Shown here: one piece after another, positions 61,485 to 64,000 of the stretch
Layout: every line of letters starts with the position of its first letter
Numbering within the stretch: position 1 is the first letter of the stretch
Assembly (NCBI GenBank): GCA_028551475.1
Contig: CM052354.1
Coordinates: 28,729,258-28,793,257, forward strand
Direction: 5' to 3'
Length of the DNA: 64,000 nt
Source: Casuarina equisetifolia
Lineage: Eukaryota > Streptophyta > Magnoliopsida > Fagales > Casuarinaceae
Translations under genes and position numbers: made by a program
The notes under the pieces: generated by a model
The model's input: only the letters and a program-made list of their open reading frames with translations
The model's database searches: none
What the model was told of the DNA's origin: nothing

Positions 61485-64000
61485 TTATGTCAGGTAATAC
61501 TCATTTATGTTCTCCACAAGGTAATCATATGGTGCATTTACCCCATACTCAAATGTCCCATTTGTTGATGCCACTCGATTTGGAACAGAATATACATTTC
61601 CTACACCAACTTTTTCATTAACTTTGGCCCTCCCCTTCATCGGCCGCTTATTGTCAGATGGAAACTCAGCAGAGAGTCTCCCCATCTGCTTCTGCAGATC
61701 AGCAACTGAATCATTGGTTATTTTCCCCTTGGAGTTCTTCTTTCCATCAACAAGTTTCAGTTCCAACCTATACAAAGCACAGGCATCACACTTACTGATC
61801 TCATATTCATAGAGGTGCCACTCAAAATGGTTGAGTGGTTGTGGATCCATGTAGTAGGATCGCTTCAGGCCTCCATATTCAGTCATCACTTGCTTCCTTG
61901 ACTCATGCCAACCACGCCCACTGTAGTCAGGCAATGACCTCTGCTTTCTGTTCCCACTCTCAAATGCCCTTCGTGGCTTATCAAAAAAAAGCCATTCCCT
62001 AATGGTTTCTCCTTCCAGAACTGAAAGATCAAAGAGTTCTGCAAAATCGTGTGCATAATGAATAGTCAGCCAAGAAATTATGTTTTCTGGGTTTACAATG
62101 AAGTCAGTTCCCAACTATAAGGATTCAACAATAACGAGTCAAAATGGAAAGCTGAAAATAAAAACCCACCAGGTGCATTCCACGGAGACTTTGCAGTTGC
62201 AGCTCCCTCACACTCTGGAATACCGACATCTTTTCCCTGTGCTTTCGCACTTAAAGCAGCAAAAAGCAGAGCATCCTTTAGGCCAATGCCTCCAGGTCTA
62301 AGAACCGGACCCATGCCAGGTGGACCTTCATTCAATGCTAAAGCAGCATGAAAGCTACTGCAGTAGTCCTGACACCAGTCCAAGCCTTGAGCAGGCCTTG
62401 GACAATCCCAAAGAGCACATTTTGGGCCCAGGAAAGCAGACGGAGGAGGGCATATACTTGGCAGATAGCTAGAAACATGAGGTACTGCATCCTCCCCAGA
62501 CAAACCTGTAACATTATAAGTAGAGTAGAAGTTGTCCTCATAGTCTTGATGAAGATGAAATTGATGATATTCCAAATGCCCACCCCCTTCCAAGTCATTA
62601 GTTGCCACATTGCGACCTTCTGAAGAGGAGTTCTTGCATTCACCAATCAATGGAAAACCATGGTCCTGTTGCACCTGATTCACATCAAAGCCCTGCAACA
62701 TACCAATTACAATCACATTAAATGTCCATTTTCAATGGCAGTCACGTTTTTAAACATAAGAATGACAGTATCAAAACTTGGAAAATAATATAAAACCAAA
62801 GAAAAAACCACATTAGCTGTACATCCCAGCTAATAATGTGCTGGAAAGGTAATTTCCCGACTCCTTATCTCATGTTTCACTCTTCTAAAAGGCCAAGTAA
62901 ACAACTGCAAACCAGAGAAGTCAAAGGAACATAATTTATGCTCTCGGCATTAAACATCAAACAAATTTCATTTTTTTCAATCTTTAATTGCTAAATATTT
63001 TCATTATTGAAAGTCTTCTAACTATATTTGTTCCCACAACTTTCATTCTCTTCACATTAGAGGAAAAAGGTTTATTCATTTTCCCATATTTTTCATACCT
63101 AACAAATGAAACTCAAGATTGGACATGAAAAACATCCAACCAAAAATCGAAGTGAAGATACCACTAAAACATTTAAACCACTTTTGATAATTCCAGATAA
63201 TACAAACAGATAACTGATCCTGTTCATTAGCCAAAACCAACCAAATTGATTTTTTAAAAGCAGCCCAAGCTCATGTTCACTAATCATAAGCCAGTATAAC
63301 CAAACCCTGAGGTCACCAAGAAATGCAGTGAAAACCTTATATTATCAACATGTAATCATATCAACGTTGCAGACATGATATCTAATAATATCCTGTTATC
63401 CAAATGGATCAGTAACAGGTCAATCCGTCCCTTTTCTTTGATACCTTAAGTCCAATTAATGATTCCATGACCAATAATAACCAATATATTAGAATATCCT
63501 TGATAATATTGATTAACAAAAGTAAGATAAATTTGAAGAGTCTCACCTCTTGAAAGATCACACCATCCCCAACTTGCATGTTTTGATCATTAGGCTCAGG
63601 CTTCGGTGCAGCTAATGGACTGGTTGCATCATCTTCCTCCTCACAAAGCTGAAGCAGCCTACATATATCCGAGGAGAATGACCCAAGAGTACCACCCTAT
63701 ACAGTCATCCATATGAACCAGAACTCAATATCACCCCTTTTAAAATTCAACTACTACTAGCACAACCAGTGCAACACAATGAAGCATCTGAATTATAAAT
63801 AGTCAAAAGTTTATATATGTTCTTCAAGATAAGATCTCAAAAGGGTATAAAAATGATATGATGCTAACCTGTTGCAAAGATGAAGCTGGAGAGGGCTCGT
63901 TGAGTTCAGCTTTCCACTCACGGAGCATCTGATGGACTTGCTCCTCCAGGACTGCTACATCAACCGAGCGGCTCTCCTTCCTGGCAAACTGCAGGTCCAT
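61485..64000 (-). CDS. VOZ: VOZ transcription factor, 5' end outside window
   Basis: Four exons in view: 63869-64000 (open to the window edge), 63547-63696, 62170-62692 and 61485-62038. They join in phase to 452 residues. Clear VOZ signatures: [60 protein letters not shown], the zinc-binding Cys/His stretch ending [40 protein letters not shown] and [22 protein letters not shown] proteins bind the GCGTNx7ACGC element as dimers. In Arabidopsis VOZ1 and VOZ2 act with phytochrome B in flowering and in stress responses. By comparison with Arabidopsis, about 30-35 N-terminal residues lie beyond 64000. VOZ1 versus VOZ2 cannot be decided. Confidence 0.96.

Overview
The window is nuclear DNA of a flowering plant, very probably a woody eudicot. 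It is AT-rich, its genes carry spliceosomal introns with GT-AG borders, and it encodes plant-specific families: a VOZ transcription factor, UGT79-type glycosyltransferases and P2B-type calcium-pump relatives. The species cannot be named from the sequence alone. No tRNA, rRNA, CRISPR array or bacterial-style operon was seen.

Layout. (1) 1-16.1 kb, + strand: two tandem copies of a calcium-ATPase-like gene (2901-5162 and 11459-14680). Both keep the membrane part and have lost every catalytic signature and the whole nucleotide-binding domain. Between them lie decayed duplicate flanks, a solo LTR (8894-9280) and a retroelement relic. (2) 17.5-30.3 kb, - strand: a tandem array of UGT79-like glycosyltransferases. 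Two are intact (24595-25944, 28903-30255), two are pseudogenes (17553-18889, 20007-21355) and one is a short remnant (about 27955-28380). (3) 32.4-56.8 kb, - strand: five NADPH-dependent alkenal/double-bond reductase genes with an identical 5-exon structure. Three look intact (32459-35471, 42338-44395, 50587-52643); one has lost a splice acceptor (45789-48767) and one has a 29-base deletion (53853-56780). An 8-exon gene for a conserved plant protein of unknown function lies between the first two (36722-41489). The block reductase-unknown gene-reductase was duplicated as a unit; the second copy of the unknown gene survives only as a truncated first exon (49249-49560). (4) 57.8-64 kb: single-copy housekeeping genes, the elongation factor ELOF1 (+, with a 22-base microexon) and, convergent to it, the 3' part of a VOZ gene (-) running off the window.

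How the genes relate. The first 57 kb is a young, rearranging duplication landscape. Flanks, promoters and single exons are shuffled between the three arrays: a 3' fragment of the unknown gene sits inside the UGT array, and an antisense leader-like module recurs next to the ATPase, UGT and reductase genes. UGT79 enzymes and double-bond reductases both modify phenolic or aldehyde metabolites, so a specialised-metabolism locus is conceivable, but nothing here proves that they share a pathway.

Most unusual observations: the paired catalytically dead P-type pumps; a 62-base inverted repeat with a 44-base loop at 45121-45288 (MITE or hairpin-RNA candidate); the leader-like module with a retained splice-donor position; and a His instead of Gln at the sugar-selecting last position of the PSPG box in one intact UGT.
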